DNA from: UBA6019 sp035535055
GTDB taxonomy: Bacteria > Chloroflexota > Dormibacteria > Dormibacterales > Dormibacteraceae
Assembly (NCBI GenBank): GCA_035535055.1
Contig: DATLQT010000023.1
Coordinates: 1-35,153, forward strand
Direction: 5' to 3'
DNA: 35,153 nt
The position numbers were made by a program, and so were the translations under genes. Below, one piece after another: positions 6,774 to 14,654 of the stretch (position 1 is the stretch's first letter; the number at the start of each line of letters is the position of its first letter). The notes under the pieces were generated by a model, which made no database searches, was not told the DNA's origin, and was given only the letters and a program-made list of their open reading frames with translations.

Positions 6774-8929
6774 CCGACCTCCCGAGCGACGGTCGTCACA
6801 TCGCGCACCAGCTCCAGCTTCTCCATCAGCCGCGACAGCTGTGAGAGCGAGTCGATCTCCACCGTGGTCGACACCACCGCCGACTTGTCGTCGTAGACCT
6901 CCACCTTCACCGCGCTCATGTTCACCTTCGACTCCGCCACCACGGTAGCGATGTCGCGGAGCAGCCCGGTCCGGTCCCACGCCTCGATCTTGATCGCGAC
7001 CGGGTAGAGGTGGGTCGCCTGCCCATCCCAGTCGACCGGCACCAGGCGGTGCTTCTCCACCGCATTGACGGCGTTGATGCAGTCAGCGCGATGCACCGTG
7101 ACGCCCTTACCCCGGGTGGTGTAGCCGATGATCGCGTCGCCCGGGACCGGCTGGCAGCAAGAGGCGATGGTGGTGAAGACGCCCCGTTCCCCGCGGACCA
7201 GGACCCGCGCCGTCGGCTCGACCTGGGGGATCAGCGGGATTGACTTCAGCTCGTCGCCGTCGTCGCCCGGGACCAGCGCCATCTTCATGATCACGGCGTG
7301 CGGTGAGACCTCGCCGTAGCCGACGGCCGCCAGGAAGTCGTCCTCGGTCGTGTACTTGTACTGCCTGGCCAGCTCCAGCAGCCGGCCGTCGGGCAGCTGG
7401 GCGAGGCCGAGCCGGTGCATCCGGCGCAGCTCCTTGTCGAGCATGTCGCGGCCCTTGGCCACGTTCTCCTCGCGCCGCTGGGCCTTGAACCACTTCCGGA
7501 TCCGGTCACGGGCCGAGGCGCTCTTGACGAAGTTCAGCCAGTCCCGAGACGGCCCGTGCGGAGACCGCGTGGTGAGAACGTCAACGATCTCGCCGTTGTT
7601 GAGCGCGTAGTCGAGCGGCACCATCCGGCCGTTGACCTTGGCGCCGATGCAGCGATGCCCCACCTCGGTGTGGATGCGGTACGCGAAGTCCACCGGAGTG
7701 GATCCGGCCGGCAGGTTCAGGACGTCGCCCTTAGGCGTGAAGACAAAGACCTCGTCCTCGAAGATGTCGACCTTGACCGCGTCGACGAACTGCTCGGCAT
7801 CGAGCACCTCCTTTTGCCACTCCATCAGCAGCCGGAGCCATCCGAAGCGCTCGTCGAACTTGCCGCTGCTGCGCCCGCCGGCCACCCTGGCGCCGCCATC
7901 GCCGCCCTCCTTGTAGGCCCAGTGGGCGGCGATCCCGTACTCGGCGAAGCGATGCATCTCGTGGGTGCGGATCTGGATCTCGATCGGGTCGCCGGAGTGG
8001 GAGATTACGGTCGTGTGGAGTGACTGGTAGCCGTTCGACTTGGGCATTGCGATGTAGTCCTTGAACCGCCCCGGCATCGGCTTCCAGAGCGAGTGGACGA
8101 CGCCCAGCACCCCGTAGCAATCCTTCACCGAATTGACCAGCACCCGGATCGCGAGCAGGTCGTAGATCTCGGCGAAGTCCTTGACGTCGCGGTTCATCTT
8201 CTGCCAGATCGAATAGGCATGCTTGGGGCGGCCTGAGATGTCGGCGTCGATCTCAATCTTGGCCAGTTCGGCGGCAAGGATTTCGTTGAGGTCACTGACC
8301 ACCGTCTCGCGGTCCTTGCGCTCGCGGTTGATCCGCTTGACCACGTCCCGGTAGTCATCCGGCTGAAGGTTGTGAAAGGCGAGATCCTCCAGCTCCCACT
8401 TGAGCTGCCAGATCCCGAGCCGGTGAGCGAGCGGCGCATAGATGTCGAGCGTCTCGCGTGAGATCCGCAGCCGCTTGGCCTCGGGCAGGAACTCCAGCGT
8501 CCGCATGTTGTGCAGGCGGTCGGCGAGCTTGATGAGGACGACGCGGACGTCCTCCGCCATCGCCAGCAGCATCTTGCGGATGTTCTCGGCCTGGTGCTGC
8601 TGCTCGGAGCGGATGGAGATCCGGCCCAGCTTGGTGACCCCCTCCACGAGCTTGGCCACCTCGGGCCCAAACTCGGCCGACAACTCCTGGGCCGTGAGCT
8701 CTGTGTCCTCCACGGTGTCGTGGAGGATGGCCGCGATTATGGTGGCCGCGTCGAGACGCAGTTCGGCGAGGATTGAGGCCACCTGGAGCGGGTGGTTGAC
8801 GTAGTCCTCGCCCGACAGCCGGCGCTGCCCGGAGTGCGCCGCGGAGGCCCGCTGGTAGGCCCTTTCAACCAGCTCCCGGTCCTCCGGCGGGAGATGCTCT
8901 GAGATCCGGAGGAGCTCGGATACTGTCAC
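6770..8929 (-). CDS. relA: Bifunctional (p)ppGpp synthetase/hydrolase (Rel)
   Basis: 719 residues with the full long-RSH layout. The HD hydrolase domain comes first (HDTVED at 70-75, with upstream His46 and the LADRLHNMRTL helix near 135-145). The synthetase domain follows, containing RFKDYIAMPKSNGYQSLH (from 288) and EIQIRTHEMHR. Then come a TGS domain near 395-460 (VFTPKGDVLNLPAGSTPVDF), a linker with GCxP-like cysteines (ASCCQPVPGD) and a C-terminal ACT domain (about 640-719). The RFKD form and intact HD residues point to a bifunctional enzyme that makes and degrades the stringent alarmone. The start is GTG 8929-8927 without a Shine-Dalgarno, nine bases after a TATATA, so probably leaderless. 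Confidence 0.96.
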   Translation of the reverse strand: MTVSELLRISEHLPPEDRELVERAYQRASAAHSGQRRLSGEDYVNHPLQVASILAELRLDAATIIAAILHDTVEDTELTAQELSAEFGPEVAKLVEGVTKLGRISIRSEQQHQAENIRKMLLAMAEDVRVVLIKLADRLHNMRTLEFLPEAKRLRISRETLDIYAPLAHRLGIWQLKWELEDLAFHNLQPDDYRDVVKRINRERKDRETVVSDLNEILAAELAKIEIDADISGRPKHAYSIWQKMNRDVKDFAEIYDLLAIRVLVNSVKDCYGVLGVVHSLWKPMPGRFKDYIAMPKSNGYQSLHTTVISHSGDPIEIQIRTHEMHRFAEYGIAAHWAYKEGGDGGARVAGGRSSGKFDERFGWLRLLMEWQKEVLDAEQFVDAVKVDIFEDEVFVFTPKGDVLNLPAGSTPVDFAYRIHTEVGHRCIGAKVNGRMVPLDYALNNGEIVDVLTTRSPHGPSRDWLNFVKSASARDRIRKWFKAQRREENVAKGRDMLDKELRRMHRLGLAQLPDGRLLELARQYKYTTEDDFLAAVGYGEVSPHAVIMKMALVPGDDGDELKSIPLIPQVEPTARVLVRGERGVFTTIASCCQPVPGDAIIGYTTRGKGVTVHRADCINAVNAVEKHRLVPVDWDGQATHLYPVAIKIEAWDRTGLLRDIATVVAESKVNMSAVKVEVYDDKSAVVSTTVEIDSLSQLSRLMEKLELVRDVTTVAREVG

Positions 8930-8970
8930 GTGAAAGCTTATATACCCGAATTCATTAGCTCGTCAGTAGA
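8930..8970. promoter_or_regulatory. Divergent relA / HD-GYP promoter region
   Basis: This A/T-richer 41-base gap holds, on the minus strand, CTGACG (8961-8966), a 16-base spacer and TATATA (8939-8944), nine bases before the relA GTG. On the plus strand TAGAAT (8967-8972) overlaps the first possible ATG of the HD-GYP gene and lies ten bases before a second in-frame ATG at 8983. The minus-strand element also reads GGGTAT, the SigB/SigF -10 consensus, but no GTTT-type -35 stands at the right distance. One short region would thus control both alarmone genes. Confidence 0.45.
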
Positions 8971-11952
8971 ATGGGCGCCGCCATGAGGGGCCGGGGGCTC
9001 AGCCTTCAGCTTGCCCTCTTCGCGGGGGCCGGCCTGGCCATCCTCGCGGGGGCCAGCTTCAACATCCAGGGATACAGCGGGCAAACGGCCCTGCTGGCCA
9101 TCTTCGCCGGCGCGGCTGCGTGGACGGCGGGGCTCCTCTATCGGCAGTGGAAGATCGCCGTCTGCCTCGCCCTTGCGGGCCTCGCCTCCACCGCCCTCGA
9201 GGTCCACTTCGCCAAGATTGAGTTCTTCGGAGTCAACTCGGCAGGCCTCCTCTGTCTCCTTCTCGGCGGCGTGCTCAGCACGGTGGCCTACTCGCGGGTG
9301 ACAGCCGCCATCCGCGCCCGGGTCAGCGAGGTCGAGGGCCTCAACGCTGAACTTCAAGAACAGCACCGGATGTTCCTTGCCGCGACCGAGGACCCAGCCA
9401 TCAACTTCAGCGACCTCGCGGCCCTATCGGCGACCAGCGCCCGCCAGCTCGGTGCCGGGTTCTGCGTCTATTACCTGATCACGGCGGATGGCCACCAGTT
9501 CCTGCCCCAGCTGCCCGGCGCGGGCTTCACCAGCGGCCGTCCACAGGCCCTTATCCCGCGGCCTGAGGGCGGTGATCAACTGCTCAACCCACTCGCCGCG
9601 AACCAGGAGTTCTACGCCGACGACCGCGAGCGGCTCGCGCACGTCGCGCGCCTCTTCAGCCCCGGCCTGAAGCTCGTCAACGTGCTCGTCGAGCCGATGC
9701 TGATGGGGAGCCGCCTCGGCGGGTTCATGGCGATGGGCAACAAGCCGGGCGGCTTCGGCCCCGACGACCGCAGGCTGGCGCAGACCCTGGCCATCCGCGC
9801 GGCGATCTACTTCGGAAGCCAGACCGCCGTCTCCCAGACTAAAGAGGAGCTGGCCCGCTACTCGATCCTCAACGAGATCGCCAAGCAGGCCAGTGGGCTC
9901 TCCTTCGACGAGGTGATGAAGCTGGTCGTCGATCGTGCCCGCGAGCTGGTGCCCTACGACTCCGCGATGGTCGCTAACTTCGAAGCGAACGGGACCTTCC
10001 GCCTGCTCGGCACCGATGCCGTCGGCGAGATCGACAAGTCGTCCCTGGCCGAGGTTCGCGGGGACGGGAAGGTGGTCATCCGCCGGCTGCTGACGAAGGC
10101 CGACGGTCTTTTCAGCGGGATGAAGGTCGAATCGGATGCCACACAGGTCTCCGAGGCGCTGGCGCCGATCACCGGCCGCGAGGGCGTCTTCGGCGCCCTC
10201 TGTCTCGGGCGGAAGGGGGGCATGGGCTTCGGTGACCGCGACATCCCGGCACTCCAGGAGCTGGGAGCGATCGCCGGTGTCGCGGTGGAGAACTCGCGAA
10301 TCCTCCAGAAGGTGTCAGGACAGGCGGTCAAGGTAACGTCCGCCCTCGACTCGCTAGGCGAGATCTCCCAGGCGCTGACCGCCACCACCGAGGGCGCCGG
10401 GACCCTGGCGATGAAGACGCTCGAGGTCGCCGCCCGGCTGGCCGGTGGCAGCCACGCCCTCCTCACCCAGGCCGACGGTGACAGGAACCGGGTAATCGCC
10501 GCCCTCGGCTTCCCGCCCGACGTGACGGGCCTCGTCATCAGCAACGGGCAGGGCGTGATCGGTGCGGTGGCGCTGAGCCGCCAGCCGCTGGCCGTCAGCG
10601 ACGTCATCGACTCCTTCGACATGGCCGCGCCGCCCGATCTGGCCGCCGCCGGCGTGCACGCCGCCCTCTGTGTGCCGATCAACGCGCAGCAGGCCTTTTG
10701 GGGAACCCTCGCGGTCTTCAGCCCCGAGAAGCGGGAGTGGAGCGCCGACGACACCCGGGTCCTCACAACGCTCGCCAACCAGGCGGTCGTCGCACTCAAC
10801 AACGCAGAGCTCTACGACTCGAGCAAGAAGATGGTCTGGGAGCTCGGCAACCTGATAGAGGGGCTGACCGCGGTCACCTCGACCCTGGAGCTGGACGAGG
10901 TGCTGGGCCAGGTCCTCACCTCCGTCGCCAAGGCTGCCGAGGCCCAGATCGGCGTCCTCGCCCTGGAGGACGGTGGCAAGCTTGCGGTCAGCGCCGCAAC
11001 AGGCTCCGACCCCGACACCGCCCAACGCCTCGCTCTCGAGCTCGGCGGCGAGATCTGCCAGGACGTCTTCGCCACCGGCAAGCCCTTCATGCACTTCGAG
11101 AACAAAGACGGGGCGGCCGCCGGGCCGCTGGACCCCCGCGCCGTGCTGTGCGTTCCACTTCTGCTCCGCGGCACGCCGATCGGCGTGATCTTCCTGGCCA
11201 ACTACGTGGCCGGTAAGCCGTTCAGCGAGGACCACGAGCGGGTGGCCACCGAGCTCGGGGCCCAGGCCTCGGTCGCCATCGACAACGCCCGACTCTTCCG
11301 GGAGCGGGAGCTCGTCGTCCTCGAGTCCCTGAAAGCGATGGCCCAGCTGGTCGACGCCAAGGATCGGTACACGGCCGGCCACTCGAGCCGGGTGACCGAG
11401 TACTCGCTGGCCATCGCCCGGGAAATGCACTACGCCCCCGGCGACACCGGCGCCTGGAAGCGCCTTGAGCAGGGCGGATTGCTGCACGATATCGGCAAGA
11501 TCAACGTTCCTGACGCGATCCTCGGCAAACCCGGGAAGCTCACCGACGAGGAGTTCGACATCCTGAAGCGTCACCCGGTAGTCGGCTACGACGTGCTGAA
11601 GAACCTCCACATGCTGACCGACGAGCTGGTCATCGTCCGCTCTCATCACGAACGCTTCGACGGCAAGGGCTATCCAGATCGCAAGGGCGGGGACGAACTG
11701 CCGATCATCGCCTGGATCGTCGCGGCCGCGGACGCATTTGACGCGATGACGTCGGACCGGCCGTACCGGAAGGGAATGTCGATCGAGGTCGCCCTCGGCG
11801 AGATCTCCAAGTGCCGCGGCACCCACTTCCACCCGGCCGTGGCCGACGCGGTGCTCGAGGCGCACGAGAAGGGAGCCTTCAAGATCATCCCGCAAGAGTC
11901 GCTCTACCAGGACGCGCCAGTCGTTGGAGCATTCGAGAACCCAACCGGCTAG
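8971..11952 (+). CDS. Membrane-anchored multi-GAF HD-GYP domain protein, probable c-di-GMP phosphodiesterase
   Basis: 993 residues from ATG 8971; ATG 8983 is an alternative and better fits a -10-like TAGAAT at 8967-8972. Four hydrophobic segments occupy roughly residues 8-110, followed by a coiled coil (VSEVEGLNAELQEQH). Sensor regions follow at about 145-290, 305-445, 465-620 and 635-785; the last three have clear GAF endings (ALCLGRKGG, LCVPINAQQAFWGTLAVF, LCVPLLLRGTPIGVIFLAN). The HD-GYP domain is at about 790-965 with HDIGK (His839-Asp840), HHERFDGKGYP (892-902) and DAFDAMTSDRPYR. All expected metal and GYP residues are present, so degradation of c-di-GMP is likely. Ligands of the GAF domains are unknown. 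Confidence 0.93.
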   Translation: MGAAMRGRGLSLQLALFAGAGLAILAGASFNIQGYSGQTALLAIFAGAAAWTAGLLYRQWKIAVCLALAGLASTALEVHFAKIEFFGVNSAGLLCLLLGGVLSTVAYSRVTAAIRARVSEVEGLNAELQEQHRMFLAATEDPAINFSDLAALSATSARQLGAGFCVYYLITADGHQFLPQLPGAGFTSGRPQALIPRPEGGDQLLNPLAANQEFYADDRERLAHVARLFSPGLKLVNVLVEPMLMGSRLGGFMAMGNKPGGFGPDDRRLAQTLAIRAAIYFGSQTAVSQTKEELARYSILNEIAKQASGLSFDEVMKLVVDRARELVPYDSAMVANFEANGTFRLLGTDAVGEIDKSSLAEVRGDGKVVIRRLLTKADGLFSGMKVESDATQVSEALAPITGREGVFGALCLGRKGGMGFGDRDIPALQELGAIAGVAVENSRILQKVSGQAVKVTSALDSLGEISQALTATTEGAGTLAMKTLEVAARLAGGSHALLTQADGDRNRVIAALGFPPDVTGLVISNGQGVIGAVALSRQPLAVSDVIDSFDMAAPPDLAAAGVHAALCVPINAQQAFWGTLAVFSPEKREWSADDTRVLTTLANQAVVALNNAELYDSSKKMVWELGNLIEGLTAVTSTLELDEVLGQVLTSVAKAAEAQIGVLALEDGGKLAVSAATGSDPDTAQRLALELGGEICQDVFATGKPFMHFENKDGAAAGPLDPRAVLCVPLLLRGTPIGVIFLANYVAGKPFSEDHERVATELGAQASVAIDNARLFRERELVVLESLKAMAQLVDAKDRYTAGHSSRVTEYSLAIAREMHYAPGDTGAWKRLEQGGLLHDIGKINVPDAILGKPGKLTDEEFDILKRHPVVGYDVLKNLHMLTDELVIVRSHHERFDGKGYPDRKGGDELPIIAWIVAAADAFDAMTSDRPYRKGMSIEVALGEISKCRGTHFHPAVADAVLEAHEKGAFKIIPQESLYQDAPVVGAFENPTG

Positions 11953-11986
11953 TCCGTCGCGAATTCAGCCGGCTGGCGGCTTAATC

Positions 11987-12014
11987 TTGAGTTCAGGCGC
12001 AAACGCGTTAACTT
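11987..12014 (+). promoter_or_regulatory. Putative promoter for the glycosidase/glycosyltransferase pair
   Basis: TTGAGT (11987-11992), a 16-base spacer and TAACTT (12009-12014) lie nine bases before GTG 12024, in an A/T-richer stretch. No Shine-Dalgarno precedes the GTG. The -35, spacer and distance to the start codon repeat the arrangement seen before relA, which favours a leaderless message. Confidence 0.4.
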
Positions 12015-12023
12015 TTAATTCAA

Positions 12024-13115
12024 GTGCTGCTTCTACGCGCCTTCCGCCCGCTGCGGATCCTGGCACTCTCGCTCAGCATCCTCGCGGTGGGCGCAACCGT
12101 GCCCCCGACCATCGCCCAACCCCGGCCCGTCCACACCCAGGTCGGGTTCACCTTCGTGCCCGGGAACGCGCAGTGGCTCGGGTTCGAGCCCGCCCCCTCG
12201 CTGGACCGGCTGATCCGCCGGCTCCGCCCGGACCTGGTCCGGATCCCGGTCTACTGGGGCGACGTGGCGCCCGACCAGGCCACCCTCGACTTCACCCAGG
12301 TCGACCAGCTGCTTCAGGTCATAAGCGCGGACAACAGCCGCCGCCACGCCCACCAGACCCAGGTGATTCTTGTCGTCGGGGTCCGCAACCTGTCCTGGCC
12401 GGAGGTCCACCTGCCCGCCTGGGTGGACACCAGCGGTGGGCTCGATCTGGCCAAGATCACGGCGTCCGCCTCCTACCTCGCCTACCTGGCGGGCACCTTC
12501 CGGCACTTCGCCGGCAACCCCGTCCTGAACGCCTGGCAGATTGAGAACGAACCCCTGGACAATACGAACCTCAGCCTCGGACAGGTGGCCCTCGCCGGTG
12601 GCGTCGTCGCCGACGAGGTGGCGCTTCTCAAGAGCATCGATCCGATCCACCGAGCGGTGATCACCACCTACAACTCGGCCAGCATCAACCTCGACCTGGA
12701 AGCCTCGAGCAGCTTCGGCTGGCTCTTCAACATCCTGCCGGGCCCCAAGCCGGCGGGTCATCCGCAGCCGACTCTGGAGCTGGCGGACGTCCTCGGACTC
12801 GACGTATACGTCGACACCCCGTCGACCCCGCTCGCCCAGGCGAGCGTGTTGGAGCGGATCGGCTGGAAAGCGACCACGCTCACCTACTGGGCCTCGGAGG
12901 CCGCCAAGAGCGGCAAGGAGGTCTGGATCACCGAGATGCAAGGCGCGCCCTGGAACGGCGATCCCGGCTTCAACGAGGAGGACCTGCTGGAGAGCGCCCA
13001 GGTCTACGCCGGCACCGGGGTCAGCGTGATCCTGCTCTGGGGAGTCGAGAACTGGCTCGCCGACCCGGGTTGGATGGCGGCCGGACAGGCCGCGATCGAC
13101 GACCTGCGCACGTGA
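12024..13115 (+). CDS. Secreted clan GH-A (TIM-barrel) glycoside hydrolase-like protein
   Basis: 363 residues from GTG 12024. The N-terminus is a signal peptide: RAFRPLR, a hydrophobic core LALSLSILAVGA, and likely cleavage near TIAQ (about residues 31-32). The mature part has the pattern of clan GH-A barrels: an early strand LVRIPVYWGDV, then WQIENEPLDN with Glu176 as probable acid/base (the NEP motif of strand 4), and VWITEMQGAPW with Glu304 as probable nucleophile of strand 7, followed by ILLWGVENWL. The enzyme should act outside the membrane on a glycan. The GH family (5, 39, 42 or another) and substrate cannot be settled from sequence alone. It overlaps the following GT39-like gene by four bases (GTGA). 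Confidence 0.75.
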   Translation: MLLLRAFRPLRILALSLSILAVGATVPPTIAQPRPVHTQVGFTFVPGNAQWLGFEPAPSLDRLIRRLRPDLVRIPVYWGDVAPDQATLDFTQVDQLLQVISADNSRRHAHQTQVILVVGVRNLSWPEVHLPAWVDTSGGLDLAKITASASYLAYLAGTFRHFAGNPVLNAWQIENEPLDNTNLSLGQVALAGGVVADEVALLKSIDPIHRAVITTYNSASINLDLEASSSFGWLFNILPGPKPAGHPQPTLELADVLGLDVYVDTPSTPLAQASVLERIGWKATTLTYWASEAAKSGKEVWITEMQGAPWNGDPGFNEEDLLESAQVYAGTGVSVILLWGVENWLADPGWMAAGQAAIDDLRT

Positions 13116-14647
13116 CCCGGTGGCGGCCGCCTGCCGCCGTCCTCCTGCTGCTGCCGGTAACCCTTGCCGCCTTCCTCGGCGCCTGGGGCCTCGGCTTCGG
13201 GCTGCCCTTCGACTTCCGGCCGGACGAGGAGGTCTTCGTCGGCAGGGCAGTCGAGATGGCCGTCAACCACAGCCTGGACCCGCTCTTCTACGCCTATCCG
13301 CCGCTCGGGCTCTGGACCTTCGCGGGAGCCGAATGGCTGCTGGGCCTGTTCGCGCCCGGTCACCTGGGGGCGGCTGACCGGGTCGATCCGACCCTCGAGT
13401 ACATGGCGGCACGGATCGTCTCGGTGGTCGCCTTTGCGGGCGCGACCGCGCTTGTCGGCCTGGCGGGGCGCGCAGCCTACGGCGTGATCGCGGGGCTCCT
13501 CGCGGCGGTGATGTTCGCGGTCGCCCCCCTGGCGGTCCAGAACGCGCACTTCGCCCGGGTCGACCTAATCGCTCTCGCGTTCGTCGCCCTGGCCCTGTGG
13601 TTGGGTGGCCGCGCCAGCGACTCACGCGGCTGGGCCCTGGCGGGCGCGGCAGCAGGGCTGGCTGCCGGCACCAAGTACACGGCGGGCGCCGTGATCGTCT
13701 ACCTCGTCCTCCTCCTGCTCCAGCAGCCGGGTCAGGACCGCCGGCGGGCGCTTGCCGTCACCGCCGGCTCGGCGCTGGTCGCCTTCCTTCTCCTACTGGC
13801 GCCGGTCGGCCATCCCCTTGCGCTCATCAGCGGAATCCGGTTCCTGGGCGGGCGGGCCATCTCCGGATACGGGGACCTGCCGATCGGGTTTCTCTACCAC
13901 CCCACGGTCAGCCTCCCGGCGGGCCTCGGCCCCGGCGGCTACCTGCTCGGCCTGATCGGACTCGGAGTGGCGCTCCTGCGGCGGCGGCCGGTCGACCTCG
14001 CCCTGGCGGGCTCCCTGCTCGCCTCCTACCTGCTGATCGGGTTCAGCCACGAGGTCTTCTTCCGCTACGTGCTGCCGATGCTGCCGGCGCTCTGCCTGCT
14101 CGGCGGGGGCATCTTCCGCGGCGGTGTGGGACGGCGGCCGCAGGCGGTGGGCTTCGCCCTGGCGGGACTGGTGTTGGTCCCCTCCCTGCTGGCCTCGGCG
14201 AGCTCGGACAGGCTCCTCGACCAGACCGACACCCGGGTGCTGGCCGCACGATGGCTGGACGCCAATGTCCCGGCAGGCAGCGAGCTCCAGGTGTCCAGCT
14301 ACTGGTCCGAACCCGTCTACGACTCGTCCGAGATCGCCGCCGAGCCGCTGCATAACATCTACCTCACCGGCATCCCACTGGCGGACAGCTTCCAGCTCGG
14401 TCGCTACAGCGACCGCTACGCCATCAACCGGCCCGGAATCCCCTGCTACCGCTACACGGCCTCGGGTCCGCCCTGGCAGGGTCCGACGCCCGCCGCCGGC
14501 GGCCGGGTGCTGGCGACCTTCATGCCCTATCCGGTCGGGTCGGCGATGACCGGCGTCTACGACCCGCTGGACGCGTTCTTCCTGCCCCTTTCCGACTTCG
14601 GCGCCCTGGAGCACCCCGGTCCCAGCATCGTCATCAGCGCCTGCTGA
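13112..14647 (+). CDS. GT39/ArnT-like (GT-C fold) membrane glycosyltransferase
   Basis: 511 residues from GTG 13112, which overlaps the glycosidase stop. The protein has about ten hydrophobic segments. The first extracytoplasmic loop carries FRPDEEVFVGRA (Asp38-Glu39-Glu40), the catalytic acidic motif of polyprenyl-phosphate-dependent GT-C enzymes, and ARVDLIALAFVALALWL and GTKYTAG are typical of the PMT/ArnT-like family. The C-terminal 130 residues are a soluble extracytoplasmic domain. Such enzymes transfer a sugar from a lipid-phosphate donor to a protein, lipid or polymer outside the membrane. Coupled translation with a secreted glycosidase suggests both act on one surface glycan. Donor and acceptor are unknown. 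Confidence 0.8.
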   Translation: MTRWRPPAAVLLLLPVTLAAFLGAWGLGFGLPFDFRPDEEVFVGRAVEMAVNHSLDPLFYAYPPLGLWTFAGAEWLLGLFAPGHLGAADRVDPTLEYMAARIVSVVAFAGATALVGLAGRAAYGVIAGLLAAVMFAVAPLAVQNAHFARVDLIALAFVALALWLGGRASDSRGWALAGAAAGLAAGTKYTAGAVIVYLVLLLLQQPGQDRRRALAVTAGSALVAFLLLLAPVGHPLALISGIRFLGGRAISGYGDLPIGFLYHPTVSLPAGLGPGGYLLGLIGLGVALLRRRPVDLALAGSLLASYLLIGFSHEVFFRYVLPMLPALCLLGGGIFRGGVGRRPQAVGFALAGLVLVPSLLASASSDRLLDQTDTRVLAARWLDANVPAGSELQVSSYWSEPVYDSSEIAAEPLHNIYLTGIPLADSFQLGRYSDRYAINRPGIPCYRYTASGPPWQGPTPAAGGRVLATFMPYPVGSAMTGVYDPLDAFFLPLSDFGALEHPGPSIVISAC

Positions 14648-14654
14648 AGCCCGG

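Noticed and set aside
6774..6980. Upstream extension of the MBL gene into relA
   Set aside because: The extra 69 residues lie within the relA ACT-domain coding region and are low-complexity; the MBL fold starts just after the relA stop.
8939..8950. GGGTAT before relA as a SigB/SigF promoter
   Set aside because: The -10 matches, but no GTTT-like -35 occurs 12-17 bases upstream, and CTGACG-16-TATATA explains the region as well. The GGGTAT at rpsB has the same weakness.
10354..11895. Long minus-strand open frame opposite the HD-GYP gene
   Set aside because: The plus strand encodes clear GAF and HD-GYP motifs; the minus product is Gly/Arg/His-rich shadow sequence.
11945..11976. Inverted repeat after the HD-GYP stop as its terminator
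   Set aside because: An imperfect ACCGGCT/AGCCGGCT pairing with a loop of about 15 bases and no T-run; too weak to annotate.
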